Below the pieces are notes generated by a model. It had not been told where the DNA came from. It did not search any database and was given only the letters and a program-made list of their open reading frames with translations. This document shows positions 38,501 to 46,436 of a DNA stretch of 64,000 nucleotides, one piece after another (the first letter of the stretch is position 1; every line of letters begins with the position of its first letter). The stretch covers positions 22,589,347 through 22,653,346 of the forward strand of contig CM055909.1 in NCBI GenBank assembly GCA_029582155.1, read 5' to 3'. Source of the DNA: Panopea generosa. Its lineage: Eukaryota; Mollusca; Bivalvia; Adapedonta; Hiatellidae. Position numbers and translations under genes: made by a program.

Positions 38501-41500
38501 GAAACTGTATACTTCTATATTTCCGCTCTCGCCCATGGTCCTTGTCCTTGTGTTTTTTTTGCACGGTATACTTCTATCTTTCCGCTCTCGCCCGTGGACC
38601 TTGTGTATTTGTATACTTCTATCTTTCTACTGTCGCCTGTGGACCATGTGTATTTTTGTATACTTCTATCTTTCCGCTGTCGCCCGTGGACAGTGTATTT
38701 TGTATACTTCTATCTTTCCGCTGTCGCCCGTGGTCATTGTGTATTTTGTATACTTCTACCTTTCTATTGTCGCCTGTGGACCATGTGTATTTTTGTATAC
38801 TTCTATCTTTCCGCTGTCGCCCGTGGTCATTGTGTATTTTGTATACGTCTATCATTCCGCTGTCGCCCGTGGTCATTGTGTATTTTGTATACTTCTATCT
38901 TTCTACTGTCGCCTGTGGACTATGTGTATTTTTGTATACTTTTATCTTTCCGCTGTCGCCCGTGGTCATTGTGTATTTTGTATACTTCTATCTTTCAACT
39001 GTCGCCCGTGGTCATTGTGTATTTTGTATACTTCTATCTTTCTACTGTCGCCTGTGGACCATGTGTATTTTGTATACTTCTATCTTTCCGCTGTCGCCCG
39101 TGGTCATTGTGTATTTTGTATAATTCTATCTTTCCGCTGTCGCCCGTGGTCATTGTGTATTTTGTATACTTCTATCTTTCCGCTGGTACCCGTGGACATT
39201 GTGTATTTTGTATACTTCTATTTTTCCGCTGGTACCCTTGGCCATTGTGTATTCTGTATACTTCTATATTTCCGCTGGTACCCGTGGACATTGTGTATTT
39301 ATGAATACTTCTATCTTGTGTATTTTTCACTGGTTTCTGTTTCAGGTGGATTTGTTTCATACAGATGGCAACCTCAGAGACACGTACTCGTTAATGGATG
39401 TCGCCTATATATACTCTTGGAAACGGGTGAGGCATTTTGATCATACATGACTTTAAATAGCATAGATCTTCTAAAGGGCAAATATTTTGATGCTTTGTGT
39501 GGAAAACAAAATCTCTTTGACGCTTGGTTTTCTAAAAGAAAAACGTCTTGATGTTTTGTATAGAACAAAACTATATTTGACGCTTGGTTCTATAAGACTA
39601 ACATAGTCTTGATACTTTGTATAGGAAATAAGTTTGAATTAGGAATCAAGATGTTATTGACCGAGACAAACACATCCAAAACGGCATATGTTTAAAATAA
39701 AAAAATATATTTCATTCCGATGACATTACGGATATGTTGTCACGTAAAAACTGTACCGGTATATTGAAAGATCCCCGAACAGAACACACACATAATAAAT
39801 AAACAACGGCATTGTCACAAACATTTAACTTATGTAATTACTGTACTGGGCAATAAAATAATTTTATAAAAGTAAGTAAAGTCTTAAAGACAGTATGTGA
39901 CCAATTGCTACTGATTCAAATGGTGTCTGCTGAAACAATTGTGGAAATCATCGAGGTAGTCCGATTGTTTGAATCAACCTTTCAGAAACATCAGCTCATT
40001 TCCCGCGGTCTATGGATCGCCACCCGGTATGGCTTGTCAGACATGCTGTCCTTTAATATCTGCAGTAAAAGCCCGACACTATCTCTCTCTCTCTCTCTAA
40101 GAATCATTTTACAGTTTGGTAATGGAAGAAAATATTCAAGACTTTTGTCTGTTAGAAAAGCAAACGTCGAAGATGATCAGACTGTTCCACTGCGCAATTT
40201 ATAAAGCACAAACTGTCTTTTGTTTAACTTTGTGCATGTTGCAAAAGGGCACAAAGGCAATTTCCTTTGCCAGTTTACACTGTCATTTGGATCAGTAGAA
40301 AAAAGTCCAGTGCTCGAATTTTATAAACTTGTCAAACATCAATTTAAGTATGAGAATTATCTCGATATATTGCCCTGTAATCTTAGATTATTTTACACTA
40401 GATTAAGACTATCTGTTAATCCTCTTAGAATACAAACTGGACGATATGACAGAAATAGAATTCCAAAAAATGAAAGATATTGTTTATGTTGCAATTCAAG
40501 GGATATAGAAGATGAGTTTCATTTCTTATGTATATGTCCCTGTTTTAATAATTTACGAGTAGGGTCCTCCGTGGCCGAGTGGTCTAAGGCGCCGTCTCAA
40601 GATCACTGCTATGGTCGTAGGTTCGAGTCCCGCTCGCTCCAAAAACTTTATGTGAGAAAGTTTCCAGTTACTTGCGGAAGGACGGTGGTTCTACTCAGTC
40701 TGACTCAGTCTGACTCAGTCTGAGGTCTTCCTCCACCAGTAAAACTGGATATGCCATATATAACCTGAAATGTGTTGAAAATGGCGTTAAACCCCATTCA
40801 AAAAAAAAAAAAAAAAATAATAATTTACGAAAACAGTATTTGAAAAAGTATTACTATCAAAGACCTTCTGTGTTCAAATTTTTAGAGTTACTTAATTCAC
40901 ATAATAAAACCATATTATATAATATTACAAGATATATAAAAGAGGCATTAGAAATTAGAAAAACAGTGTTAACTGTCTAAGCATAGTGTTCATCCTCATT
41001 TCATTTATTAACATTCATTAAATATTTTGTAATATACTCTAATGAATTTAATCATTGCTGCTAAGTGACTATATGTTTATATTGATTGTATATTGTATAT
41101 AGTATGATGATGTACTTTCTACAAATCCTAATAAAATATATGTTCTGTTCTGTTCTGTTCTGTTCATGTTCATTAGTAAGCACGTGCTTTCTGTTCAATG
41201 TTTGTGGAAGATGACCTCAGGGAAAATTGGACTTTGTCCAACTGAGATTTATCGTTAAATAAAGTCATTATTAATATACATACATGCACATATGACCGAT
41301 ACATAGTTGCTTAATTACTCACACCGCTGAGCGAACATATCGGCACATATTTAATAAAACGTTGTTTTGCCTCTTGTTATCACATTTATCTACTCAGTCG
41401 ATTGATTCGTGAACGTACTTACCAGCTACGCACCGCTGAAACTAATTCTTTATCGGGGTATGGCAAATATATCGTAAAATAACAAACGATTTTTTTTTTT

Positions 41501-43478
41501 AAAAAAAATACAAATATGGCCATCCTTAAAACAATGTTTGTTTGCTGTGCACCAACCCAGTATTTTTTTCACATGGGTTGGTTGGTAGCTATTTTTGTCA
41601 GAGTTTGAACAAAAATAGACAGAAATCATGAAATAAATACATCGCTTAAGCCTTTAACAATCAATAAAAACTTTCATGTAGTTTCACGTAGCTTTAATTT
41701 TGAGCTAGTGTGAGCACGTCAAACATTTTTAAGAACGAACTGGATTATTCTTTGAACCACTCAGTTAACAGAAATACTAGTTCATTTCCATTGAGTAGCT
41801 TTACATTACTATGTGTATCTTCTTGTTTTCCAATCCATGTCAATAGTGACGCAAACTTTACATTATATTATATCGTTTTCAATAATAAAGACAACTCTTG
41901 TGAGACATCGGACTGAATAACAGTGTTTACCGTTCCAAAAAAGTGCTGTGGCGGATATAGAAGGAGGTCAGGGGTCAGGATACACCCCACACTCCTCGAC
42001 GATATTTCCTTAAATCGTTGAAACTACTGACTAAAAATCGTTCATATGGTTACAGAGTAAATAAAGGCAACTTGGGGCACGTTAGTTGAGTAACATGAAT
42101 AAAAAATGTGGGTAAAAAAGTCAGGTACATGACTTATTATCATGTTTTAACTAAATGAAGTAAAATTTTGATAAGTTTAATAAAAAAAAAATATTTTCAA
42201 TTTCAGGAAGGCGTTTTGCAGTTGTATTACTCAGTATTTAAAGAGCCGGAGCCCACACCAAAAATAGAAATAACAGAAGTGAAGGAGGAAGTGAAGCTGG
42301 AAACCATTCCAAAAGCGGAAGACAACAGACCGTCGTCTTTGTTTACAAAGAATGCTTTGCTAAACAACCGTGGCATGGATGGAGATATACCACATAACCT
42401 TTCACCTTTAGAGTTAATAGCCACGGTGGCCAATGACGTGTCGTGTTTGCAAGAAGGTCGCGGTTTGAAACGAAAGACATTAGACATTCCTTTATACGAA
42501 AATGACGAGGAAAGTTCAAACGAAATCCAAATTCAGAAATCTATTGAACATGCAATTGACCTGTGTTCTACCGGTGCGGGAAACAGTGTTAAAGAAATTC
42601 CACAAATGGCACAAGCCACAACAAATACAAAGGAAGTTAAGGACAGCTCAAGTGAAACTGAAACTTCTCAATCCATTCCCTCTACAAATGTTCTTTCTAG
42701 TATTAAACCTATTAGTAGTGGTATTATTACACCTAACAAACAAGGTAACATAGTGACTAGGGTAAAACCAAAAGAAAAACCTAAGACAACCGATGCCGCA
42801 TCACAGTGCGATCCAAAACGAAAGAAGCACAAAGGTGAAGTTCATAACACAACATCCGCTCATTCCAAACCCGCGTCTAAACCTGTCAAACAAGTAACAA
42901 AAGATGGGGTAAACAACATTACAGACAAAACACAAGTAACCGAAGATATGACAAATTCCAAATCTGACAAACCTAAACAAAAAGAAGAGGTAAACGTTCC
43001 AAAACATGATAAAACTAAACAAAAGGATGAGGTAACTATTCTTAAATCTGACAAAATGAAAGTTAAAGAAGAACTTGTGATTTCTAAAGTTGATTTGGTT
43101 AAGGCCAATGGTAATAACAACAATATAATTGACCACAACAACGCCGCAGTTAAAACTAAAGACTTAATCAAAGCTGAAGAGCTTGTTAAACGTGATAATC
43201 TTGCACCAAACCAGCACACTCAGTCAATAACACGTGACGCTTCTACTGGCAAAGTGTTTACCAATCTTAAGACTCCAATCCAAAATGAGTCAAATACTGA
43301 AAAGACGATTGTTAGCGGTGCATTGACCAATCAGAAAGCGGCACTTAAATCTCAAAACGAGACACAGCGCAAAACGGAAGTGACATCATTATCTGCTCAA
43401 ATAAATGGGCATGGTAATTCAGTGGACGTGGTCAAACAGCTGTCGGTCGTACAAAGAACAAATCAAAGTGACGCATGA
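23450..43478 (+). CDS. Polycomb group RING finger protein, BMI1/PCGF2 (Psc) type, nine coding exons
   Basis: Coding parts: 23450-23567, 28082-28178, 30226-30281, 32345-32392, 33648-33738, 35111-35162, 37282-37383, 39346-39426 and 42207-43478. They sum to 1917 nt, 638 residues, in frame throughout. The C3HC4 RING uses C20, C23, C36, H38, C41, C44, C55 and C58. Motifs such as [40 protein letters not shown] and DVAYIYSW match the BMI1/PCGF2 branch rather than PCGF1/3/5. A RAWUL domain (about 115-228) follows. In this family the protein pairs with RING1/RING2 in PRC1 to ubiquitylate histone H2A in the nucleus, and RAWUL binds PHC-type partners. Vertebrate homologues are about 325-345 residues; here residues 229-638 form a long, Lys/Ser/Thr-rich disordered tail, recalling but not clearly homologous to the Psc C-terminus. 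The exon structure is inferred from splice signals and homology. The upstream non-coding exon and poly(A) site are not located. Confidence 0.93.
23568..25500. other. PCGF intron 1, 5' part
   Basis: AT-rich intron sequence with no exon-like or repeat signal recognised other than short homopolymers. Confidence 0.5.
25510..25632 (-). repeat. inverted units of the 56-bp satellite
   Basis: About two units in reverse orientation to the array at 25866. Blocks such as 'accacaggggctattga' and 'gatatccccatatatag' are reverse complements of the array unit. A (TA)n run sits between them. Confidence 0.75.
25866..26740. repeat. 56-bp satellite in PCGF intron 1
   Basis: About 15-16 tandem units of 56 bp containing 'tatagggatatagaatatat' and 'cctgtggtctttattatac'. 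The central units are nearly identical and the edges more diverged. The array contains AG and lies more than 1.3 kb from the next acceptor. Confidence 0.96.
27021..27248. mobile_element. MITE with ~26-bp imperfect terminal inverted repeats
   Basis: The left end GGCCCCAGTTTCACCAAACA (27021) and the right end ATTGAAACCGGCACC (to 27248) are inverted; about 20 of 26 positions pair. It is 228 bp, non-coding, inside intron 1. The GG.CCCGGTTTCA end resembles the 117-bp element at 11225. Superfamily not determined. Confidence 0.65.
28082..28178 (+). CDS. PCGF exon 2, second half of RING
   Basis: The acceptor is ttttcag|TCTGC and the donor ATACG|gtaagg. Encodes residues 40-71 ([19 protein letters not shown] then [10 protein letters not shown]) and two bases of R72. 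It supplies ligands C41, C44, C55 and C58. The phase-1 split of F40 rebuilds the family motif HSFCKTC exactly. Confidence 0.95.
28772..28788. repeat. poly-G tract, 17 residues
   Basis: Seventeen G residues in intron 2. Confidence 0.93.
29600..30118 (-). mobile_element. SINE family B, copy 4, interrupted by SINE A
   Basis: The left part (29640-29732) has 'gacctgtcctagaactct' and 'gttgaaaggcaagcg'. The right part (30036-30118) has the worn tRNA-like head 'cattttgcatgcgaggctga'. Between them a family A SINE (29744-30024) is inserted with an 11-bp target duplication. The outer edges are approximate. Confidence 0.7.
29744..30024 (-). mobile_element. SINE family A, copy 4, nested with 11-bp TSD
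   Basis: TGTTTTAATGA flanks the element at 29733-29743 and 30025-30035. Length 281 bp, with the tRNA-like head at 29947-30024. The exact flanks define the full length of this family and its orientation (head at the higher coordinate). Confidence 0.92.
30226..30281 (+). CDS. PCGF exon 3
   Basis: The acceptor is cttTcag|ACTGG and the donor TCAAAG|gtaaac. Encodes residues 72-90, [18 protein letters not shown], the conserved helix after the RING that packs against the RING partner in this family. Length 56 nt. Confidence 0.95.
30449..30752 (-). mobile_element. piggyBac-like MITE (TTAA-flanked), copy 2
   Basis: Ends TTAA|CCCTTTAC at 30449 and GTAAAGGG|TTAA at 30741-30752. Inside are five to six 25-bp repeats ('atagacacctttggacac', 30470-30600) and a 14-bp perfect hairpin (TTCAGATTGCTCGT, 30664-30677, with its complement at 30679-30692). 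It is non-coding, in intron 3, and is the reverse complement of the element at 17541-17808. The family assignment is from the TTAA target and CCC/GGG termini only. Confidence 0.75.
30753..31330. other. PCGF intron 3, no feature recognised
   Basis: Ordinary AT-rich intron sequence. Confidence 0.4.
31331..31444. repeat. 10-bp minisatellite
   Basis: Eleven units of the type tctatcccag/tctgtcccag in intron 3. Confidence 0.95.
31440..31510 (+). repeat. dispersed repeat family G, partial copy
   Basis: 'ccctgatatctccctattc', 'ggtctgttaaa' and 'aaaaagcagggaattc' match the start of the copy at 4612. Confidence 0.6.
31607..31660. repeat. poly-C/CCA tract
   Basis: C runs of 7-19 residues separated by single A, then CCA triplets. 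The complementary strand has G4-forming potential. Confidence 0.93.
32345..32392 (+). CDS. PCGF exon 4
   Basis: The acceptor is ttttgcag|ATGAAA and the donor ACAATAC|gtaagt. Encodes [16 protein letters not shown], the basic helix end that in BMI1 reads NEMKRRRDFY. Length 48 nt, and the phases fit both neighbours. Confidence 0.94.
33648..33738 (+). CDS. PCGF exon 5, linker and start of RAWUL
   Basis: The acceptor is acttcag|GAAGT and the donor CTCCCGA|gtaagc. Encodes residues 107-136: a Gln/Arg linker ([12 protein letters not shown]) and a strand-like [17 protein letters not shown] that aligns with the first RAWUL strand (BMI1 'ISLSIEF'). Length 91 nt. Confidence 0.88.
34131..35078 (+). repeat. 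50-bp AG-free minisatellite ending 32 bp before the exon 6 acceptor
   Basis: Nineteen units of 50 bp (…'gtctgttatttgtcttgctc'…'tatatacttgccatgtg'). A variant unit ('aaatgtctcgccctc') recurs at 34591, 34841, 34991 and 35041, hinting at 5-unit and 3-unit block copying. Neither unit form contains an AG dinucleotide: from about 34123 to 35108 none is seen until the functional acceptor AG at 35109-35110. The pyrimidine-rich strand is the sense strand of the gene. Confidence 0.96.
35111..35162 (+). CDS. PCGF exon 6, Arg/Ser-rich insert in RAWUL
   Basis: The acceptor is ctttttcag|TGGGA and the donor TAGAGAG|gtaatt. Encodes [18 protein letters not shown] (137-154), in the position of the charged variable loop between the first RAWUL strands of BMI1/PCGF2. 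The phases fit exactly (2 in, 0 out). The acceptor sits 32 bp after a 19-unit minisatellite. Skipping this 52-nt exon would shift the frame. It has no family motif of its own, so it is less certain than its neighbours. Confidence 0.8.
35720..35920 (+). repeat. dispersed repeat family E, partial copy
   Basis: 'aaaagcaattgattgagat', 'gctcgcgtattca' and 'tttctttacacaatgga' match the copies at 14172 and 37556. Lies in intron 6. Confidence 0.65.
36150..36520 (-). repeat. dispersed repeat family F, copy 3
   Basis: Reverse complement of 20215-20700, with 'gcagaggttgacaaacagta' and 'catgacccctacttttctca'. Ends at 'ggtggggttatacc'. Lies in intron 6. Confidence 0.75.
36775..36900 (-). mobile_element. 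tRNA-derived SINE remnant
   Basis: The minus strand carries 'tgacccagtggtagatc' (A-box-like) and 'gtgggttcgatcc' (B box) at tRNA spacing, with degenerate flanking body. The element is partial, so its family is unclear. Confidence 0.5.
37040..37215 (+). mobile_element. SINE-like remnant
   Basis: A worn B-box region 'gggtcgcgtgttgatacccc', followed by 'gtctttaagcaagac' and 'tgatttgtctaagt', is similar to 10540-10650. Probably an old SINE fragment just before exon 7. Confidence 0.4.
37282..37383 (+). CDS. PCGF exon 7, RAWUL core
   Basis: The acceptor is atttattacag|GCGCC and the donor TACAAG|gtgagt, phase 0 at both ends. Encodes residues 155-188, including [20 protein letters not shown] and IPDKYK, matching BMI1 '[20 protein letters not shown]' and PCGF2 'PSKYK'. 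Confidence 0.95.
37556..37900 (+). repeat. dispersed repeat family E, copy 2
   Basis: 'ggacttatatagagaaggaa', 'gagaccattcccggcaaat' and 'gtgtttaaaattgttg' match copies at 14172 and 62803. Intron 7. The 81-codon frame is incidental. Confidence 0.8.
38503..39328 (+). repeat. 46-bp almost AG-free minisatellite ending ~15 bp before the exon 8 acceptor
   Basis: About 18 units of 46 bp ('gtatacttctatctttccgc' then 'tgtcgcccgtggtcattg'). The units are pyrimidine-rich on the sense strand and lack AG. The only AG seen in the array is at 38692-38693, so about 650 bp run free of AG to the acceptor at 39344-39345. All three + frames stay open for long distances (up to 301 codons) because the unit has no stop in any frame, so these frames are not genes. 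Confidence 0.95.
39346..39426 (+). CDS. PCGF exon 8, RAWUL core
   Basis: The acceptor is tttctgtttcag|GTGGA and the donor AAACGG|gtgagg, phase 0 at both ends. Encodes residues 189-215 with [13 protein letters not shown], equivalent to BMI1 'TLMDIAYIYTWRR'. A 46-bp minisatellite ends about 15 bp before the acceptor. Confidence 0.95.
39427..40290. other. PCGF intron 8, 5' part
   Basis: No feature recognised. The 39905-40204 frame has no domain. Confidence 0.4.
40290..41167 (+). mobile_element. 5'-truncated LINE 3' end, split by a SINE
   Basis: The + frame encodes the C-terminal part of a non-LTR retrotransposon ORF2: [20 protein letters not shown] and a Cys/His cluster ([17 protein letters not shown]) typical of the zinc region after the reverse transcriptase. 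The frame is interrupted at 40559-40817 by a SINE, resumes after the target duplication and stops at about 40977-40980. A 3' UTR with AATAAA at 41130 ends in (TGTTC)n at 41141-41165, a LINE-like tail. No RT core or endonuclease remains. Clade not determined. Confidence 0.75.
40559..40817 (+). mobile_element. SINE family D with tRNA-Leu-like head, poly-A tail and 13-bp TSD
   Basis: TAATAATTTACGA flanks it at 40546-40558 and 40818-40830. The head 'ccgtggccgagtggtctaag' (A box) with 'ggttcgagtcc' (B box) resembles a tRNA-Leu. A central domain ('cttgcggaaggacgg', 'gccatatataacctgaaat') follows, then three 'actcagtctg' repeats, a 'gaaaatggcgttaaacccc' tail and a run of A. An older copy lies at 15932-16200 and a tail fragment at 44375-44435. 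Young by its perfect TSD. Confidence 0.93.
41168..42206. other. PCGF intron 8, 3' part
   Basis: No further feature recognised. The frame at 41710-41916 has no domain. Confidence 0.4.
42207..43478 (+). CDS. PCGF exon 9, last RAWUL strand and long disordered tail
   Basis: The acceptor is caatttcag|GAAGG, with the stop TGA at 43476-43478. It opens with [11 protein letters not shown] (last RAWUL strand, BMI1 'GPLPLKYRV'). Then come a Pro/Glu/Lys stretch with two SUMO-consensus-like sites (VKEE 240-243, VKLE 244-247), a hydrophobic patch [14 protein letters not shown] (279-292), a basic cluster DPKRKKHK (417-424, possible NLS), and three 14-residue repeats (467-480, 481-494, 495-508) with DK.K.K.E pattern. 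The remaining tail is Asn/Thr/Ser/Lys-rich and probably disordered. A 423-residue open frame without low-complexity DNA supports coding. Confidence 0.93.
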   Translation, partial: EGVLQLYYSVFKEPEPTPKIEITEVKEEVKLETIPKAEDNRPSSLFTKNALLNNRGMDGDIPHNLSPLELIATVANDVSCLQEGRGLKRKTLDIPLYENDEESSNEIQIQKSIEHAIDLCSTGAGNSVKEIPQMAQATTNTKEVKDSSSETETSQSIPSTNVLSSIKPISSGIITPNKQGNIVTRVKPKEKPKTTDAASQCDPKRKKHKGEVHNTTSAHSKPASKPVKQVTKDGVNNITDKTQVTEDMTNSKSDKPKQKEEVNVPKHDKTKQKDEVTILKSDKMKVKEELVISKVDLVKANGNNNNIIDHNNAAVKTKDLIKAEELVKRDNLAPNQHTQSITRDASTGKVFTNLKTPIQNESNTEKTIVSGALTNQKAALKSQNETQRKTEVTSLSAQINGHGNSVDVVKQLSVVQRTNQSDA

Positions 43479-43880
43479 GGACAATGTGCACCCATTTATT
43501 ATAGAATTGTTCTGAATATGTTAAAAGTTTATTTGTGGGTTAAAAGAATATAACATGATGTTGGCAATACATAAATAATTATTATTAATATTATTAATAT
43601 TTTAAAGCAAATGTGTTTCTGTTTCTGTCTTTCAATCCTCTAATTATCAAGTAATGATAAGGCACATTATGAGTCCGTCGTTCGCCGCATCTACCATTTA
43701 TTTTATCCCTAGAGTGACTAAAGGTCAGACGTTCTTCTGCAACTGTCTTTTGTCGTCCGTTAGCAGCAGTTTCTGTGAAACCGCTTGTCCAGTTCTGATA
43801 AATGCGAGACTAAACAAGAAATTAGAAGTAAATCGTCCATCGTCCGTCCTTCTGTTAACCTTTTTCTTGTAAAATCATTT
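43479..43880 (+). other. PCGF 3' UTR and downstream sequence
   Basis: Follows the stop codon. No canonical AATAAA was seen in the first 400 bases; the first downstream ones are at 44437 (inside a SINE-tail fragment) and 44782. The poly(A) site is therefore not placed. Confidence 0.45.
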
Positions 43881-43884
43881 TTTC

Positions 43885-44330
43885 ATTGAATCTACAGCAG
43901 TTATATATAACCTTAAGATCTCGGACGAGTTATTGAATCAGCCTGATTCGACCACAAATGTCCCCGCCACAGAGCTCATAAGTACATTTTATGTGAAACT
44001 TTAAAAAAACATTTTCTCTGAAAATGTTTTGCCTATACCTTAGATATGTTCCATGTAGCATTGTTGCATGGGGGTCCCCTAAAACATTTGTTGAAGTCGG
44101 GTCCCAGGGGTAAAATTTGGGGCCGCCAGAGAGGTCATGGTTTTAAAGAGTTATATAGGGAAAGTGGGTAGACGCGATAACACCTTCATTTTTCCTTGAA
44201 TCTTAACAAATCTTACACAGTAGTTATATAACCACAAGAAGTAGGACGAGTTCTTGAACCAGCGTACCAGCTGTTGCCAGTAGAGCGATTCAGGTCCTAT
44301 TGGGCCTCTTGTTAAAGTATATAATCGTCA
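43885..44330 (+). repeat. mollusc-type long interspersed repeat, 3' portion
   Basis: Contains 'ccatgtagcattgttgcatg', 'gggtcccaggggtaaaattt' and 'aatcttacacagtagttat', and ends 'gagcgattcaggtcctattg'. I recall this style of repeat from bivalve genomes; the assignment is from memory and needs a repeat-library search. Confidence 0.5.
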
Positions 44331-44374
44331 ATGTTGGCTTCCATCTGAGGTCGTCTCCCCAGAACCAATAGAAT

Positions 44375-44442
44375 GGAACTGACATACTCTTACATAACCA
44401 GTTATGTGTTGGAAATGACGTTAAACCTCACTTTTAAATAAA
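44375..44442 (+). mobile_element. SINE family D tail fragment
   Basis: 'agttatgtgttggaaatgac' then 'gttaaacc' matches the family D 3' end; the head and centre are missing. Confidence 0.5.
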
Positions 44443-45335
44443 AGACGTATATCACAGATCAGTATGGCGATCAAACAAGAGTTTCAATACCCAGTCGAAA
44501 AGTCAAAAGTCAAACTCTGTTACTGAAAATATCAACACATTTTAAAAATTATTTAAGTGGCATTTCATAGAAACTTGGTAGCCCAAATTGAAAATATGAT
44601 CTATCTTTTATCAATTTACCTCATGTGAGGAATATGTGATTGTTATACTTTAATTTGGTTGTTTAATGGATAGGTTAGCGGGAAATTCTTAGGAAATCCT
44701 AAAATACACTGTTTAGTTTATTCATTAGATGGGCGGAGCAACAAATGCGTTTTAACCGCAGGTAATGATAGCAATCATTATAATAAAATAAATTTACATA
44801 ATTGCTTTATTAGTTAAAGGGACACCTTGGATCTTGGACACCGTTTCAAGCATTGAATGGAAAATCGATACATATTCGTTCTTAGTTAAGGGAAATTTTC
44901 AATTTCTGGAGGATTTTCGCAAGTGTTAATACAATGCATACCAGCATCTAATCAATGTCACGTGTGTGTACTTACATGGAAAAGACCGATCTTTTACCAG
45001 TCCCAGATATAACCCGTTATATAATGTACACAGGTTTGAGAAAGTTTGTGCCGTTTTCTAAGTGCTCTGTTTCCATTCAACTATTGACACGTGACGCGGT
45101 GTTCACACCTCCACTTACACCCATAATGTAACGTTGAGCATCAAGGATTCACAAGTGATTATTTAACGATAAATAATAACCATTTACCAAACGCTTTTTC
45201 TGAAACTAAATGGAGCAGAGCTAAAATGTCTATAGCATTAGATACAAATGATAGTCAAAGAAAAAATTTGGCTTCGCCCAAGAGATAACAGTTTTAAAAG
45301 AAGTGATGTCTTCCTTTTAAAATCTGCAGATTTTG
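44443..45335. other. no feature recognised
   Basis: AT-rich non-coding sequence; no repeat or exon identified. Confidence 0.4.
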
Positions 45336-45337
45336 AT

Positions 45338-46210
45338 AATTGTTTTAGCTCGTCTGAGCAAAGCTCAGGGTGAGATATTCTGGTCGCTCTATGTCTGTTA
45401 TCTGACCTTAAACTTCCAAGTTTTACTGCTTTTCACTTTTCATTGGATTTTCGCCAAACTTACACAGTAACAATACTATCTCAGACAAGCTGTTAACCTA
45501 GTAAAAACGGACAATTAACGTCAAAATTATGTCCCTTGAATCTTAAAAAAAATGCACTTAGTTACCTTTCCTGTACTCTAGCATCGGATAATTTATGTAT
45601 GAGTTATGGCCCTTCATATTTAAAAAAAATATATATCACAAGTAGTTGGTAATGTGAGCATTCTACAGTCGACTTCATTATACCATCATACATACCATAA
45701 TATCGAGCAAAAAGGTATTAAATTTGTCAATGGAAAAATGTTCAGAGTTGCGGCCCTTGAATTATCTCTTTAGCTCACTTTAACACAATATTAAAGATAA
45801 GCTAATCCGGCAACCCTGTGCCAGTCGTTCGTCTTGATTTAAGGTTATGTGCGCTCAAGCATAATGACTATATTTACAAAGTAGTTGTATAACCAAAAGG
45901 TCTGAAACATGTCATTGATCAAGCTAAATCGTACGTTATATCGTGTAGCACTTGAATTATTAAAAATCATACAATTGCCATTGGATCTTGACGAATCTTA
46001 AAAATCAGTTACTTAAACATAAGGTCCTGGAAGGTACTTTTCTTCTCAATTATGTTGTTATATGTTGCTGTATATCGAATATATGAACATGTTATATGCT
46101 GATAACAAATACGTATTGTTTAAACCAAAGTACCCACAACTGGCAAAATCGGATAATTAAATGTCAAAGTTATGACCCTTTATTTGGCCTTGATTGCACT
46201 TTAGTAATTA
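45338..46210 (+). repeat. mollusc-type long interspersed repeat, 5' portion
   Basis: Begins 'ttttagctcgtctgagcaaa' and repeats a theme of 'ggattttcgccaaacttaca' and 'gttatgrcccttgaat' blocks. It appears to be the 5' part of the family whose 3' part lies at 43885-44330. Recognition is by recall of style. Confidence 0.45.
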
Positions 46211-46436
46211 ATACCCACTATTCTTATTTGTAGAAAAAAAATTCAACGTAACAATCGCCACCTTATCGAGGATGTCTATAGCTGAACTATGAATCGTATA
46301 TAAAACACAAAAACTGAAAATAGAAACAAAATACACAGAAAGGAACCATAAATAAAAACAATAACATAATAATCAAACGGTAAAAAAAATAAAGGAAAGA
46401 AATATATGTTATTTCACTTACTAACATTTAGAGCAA

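Noticed and set aside
38489..39440. Three overlapping + frames of 193-301 codons
   Set aside because: The 46-bp unit has no stop in any forward frame. The region is intron 7 by splice logic, and only the last part (39346-39426) is coding, in one frame.
40220..40723. 167-codon frame as an independent gene
   Set aside because: It is the C-terminal part of a truncated LINE ORF running into an inserted SINE.
42227..43219. Minus-strand frames of 86-119 codons opposite the last PCGF exon
   Set aside because: Shadows of the + strand coding exon; hydrophobic low-complexity translations with no domain.
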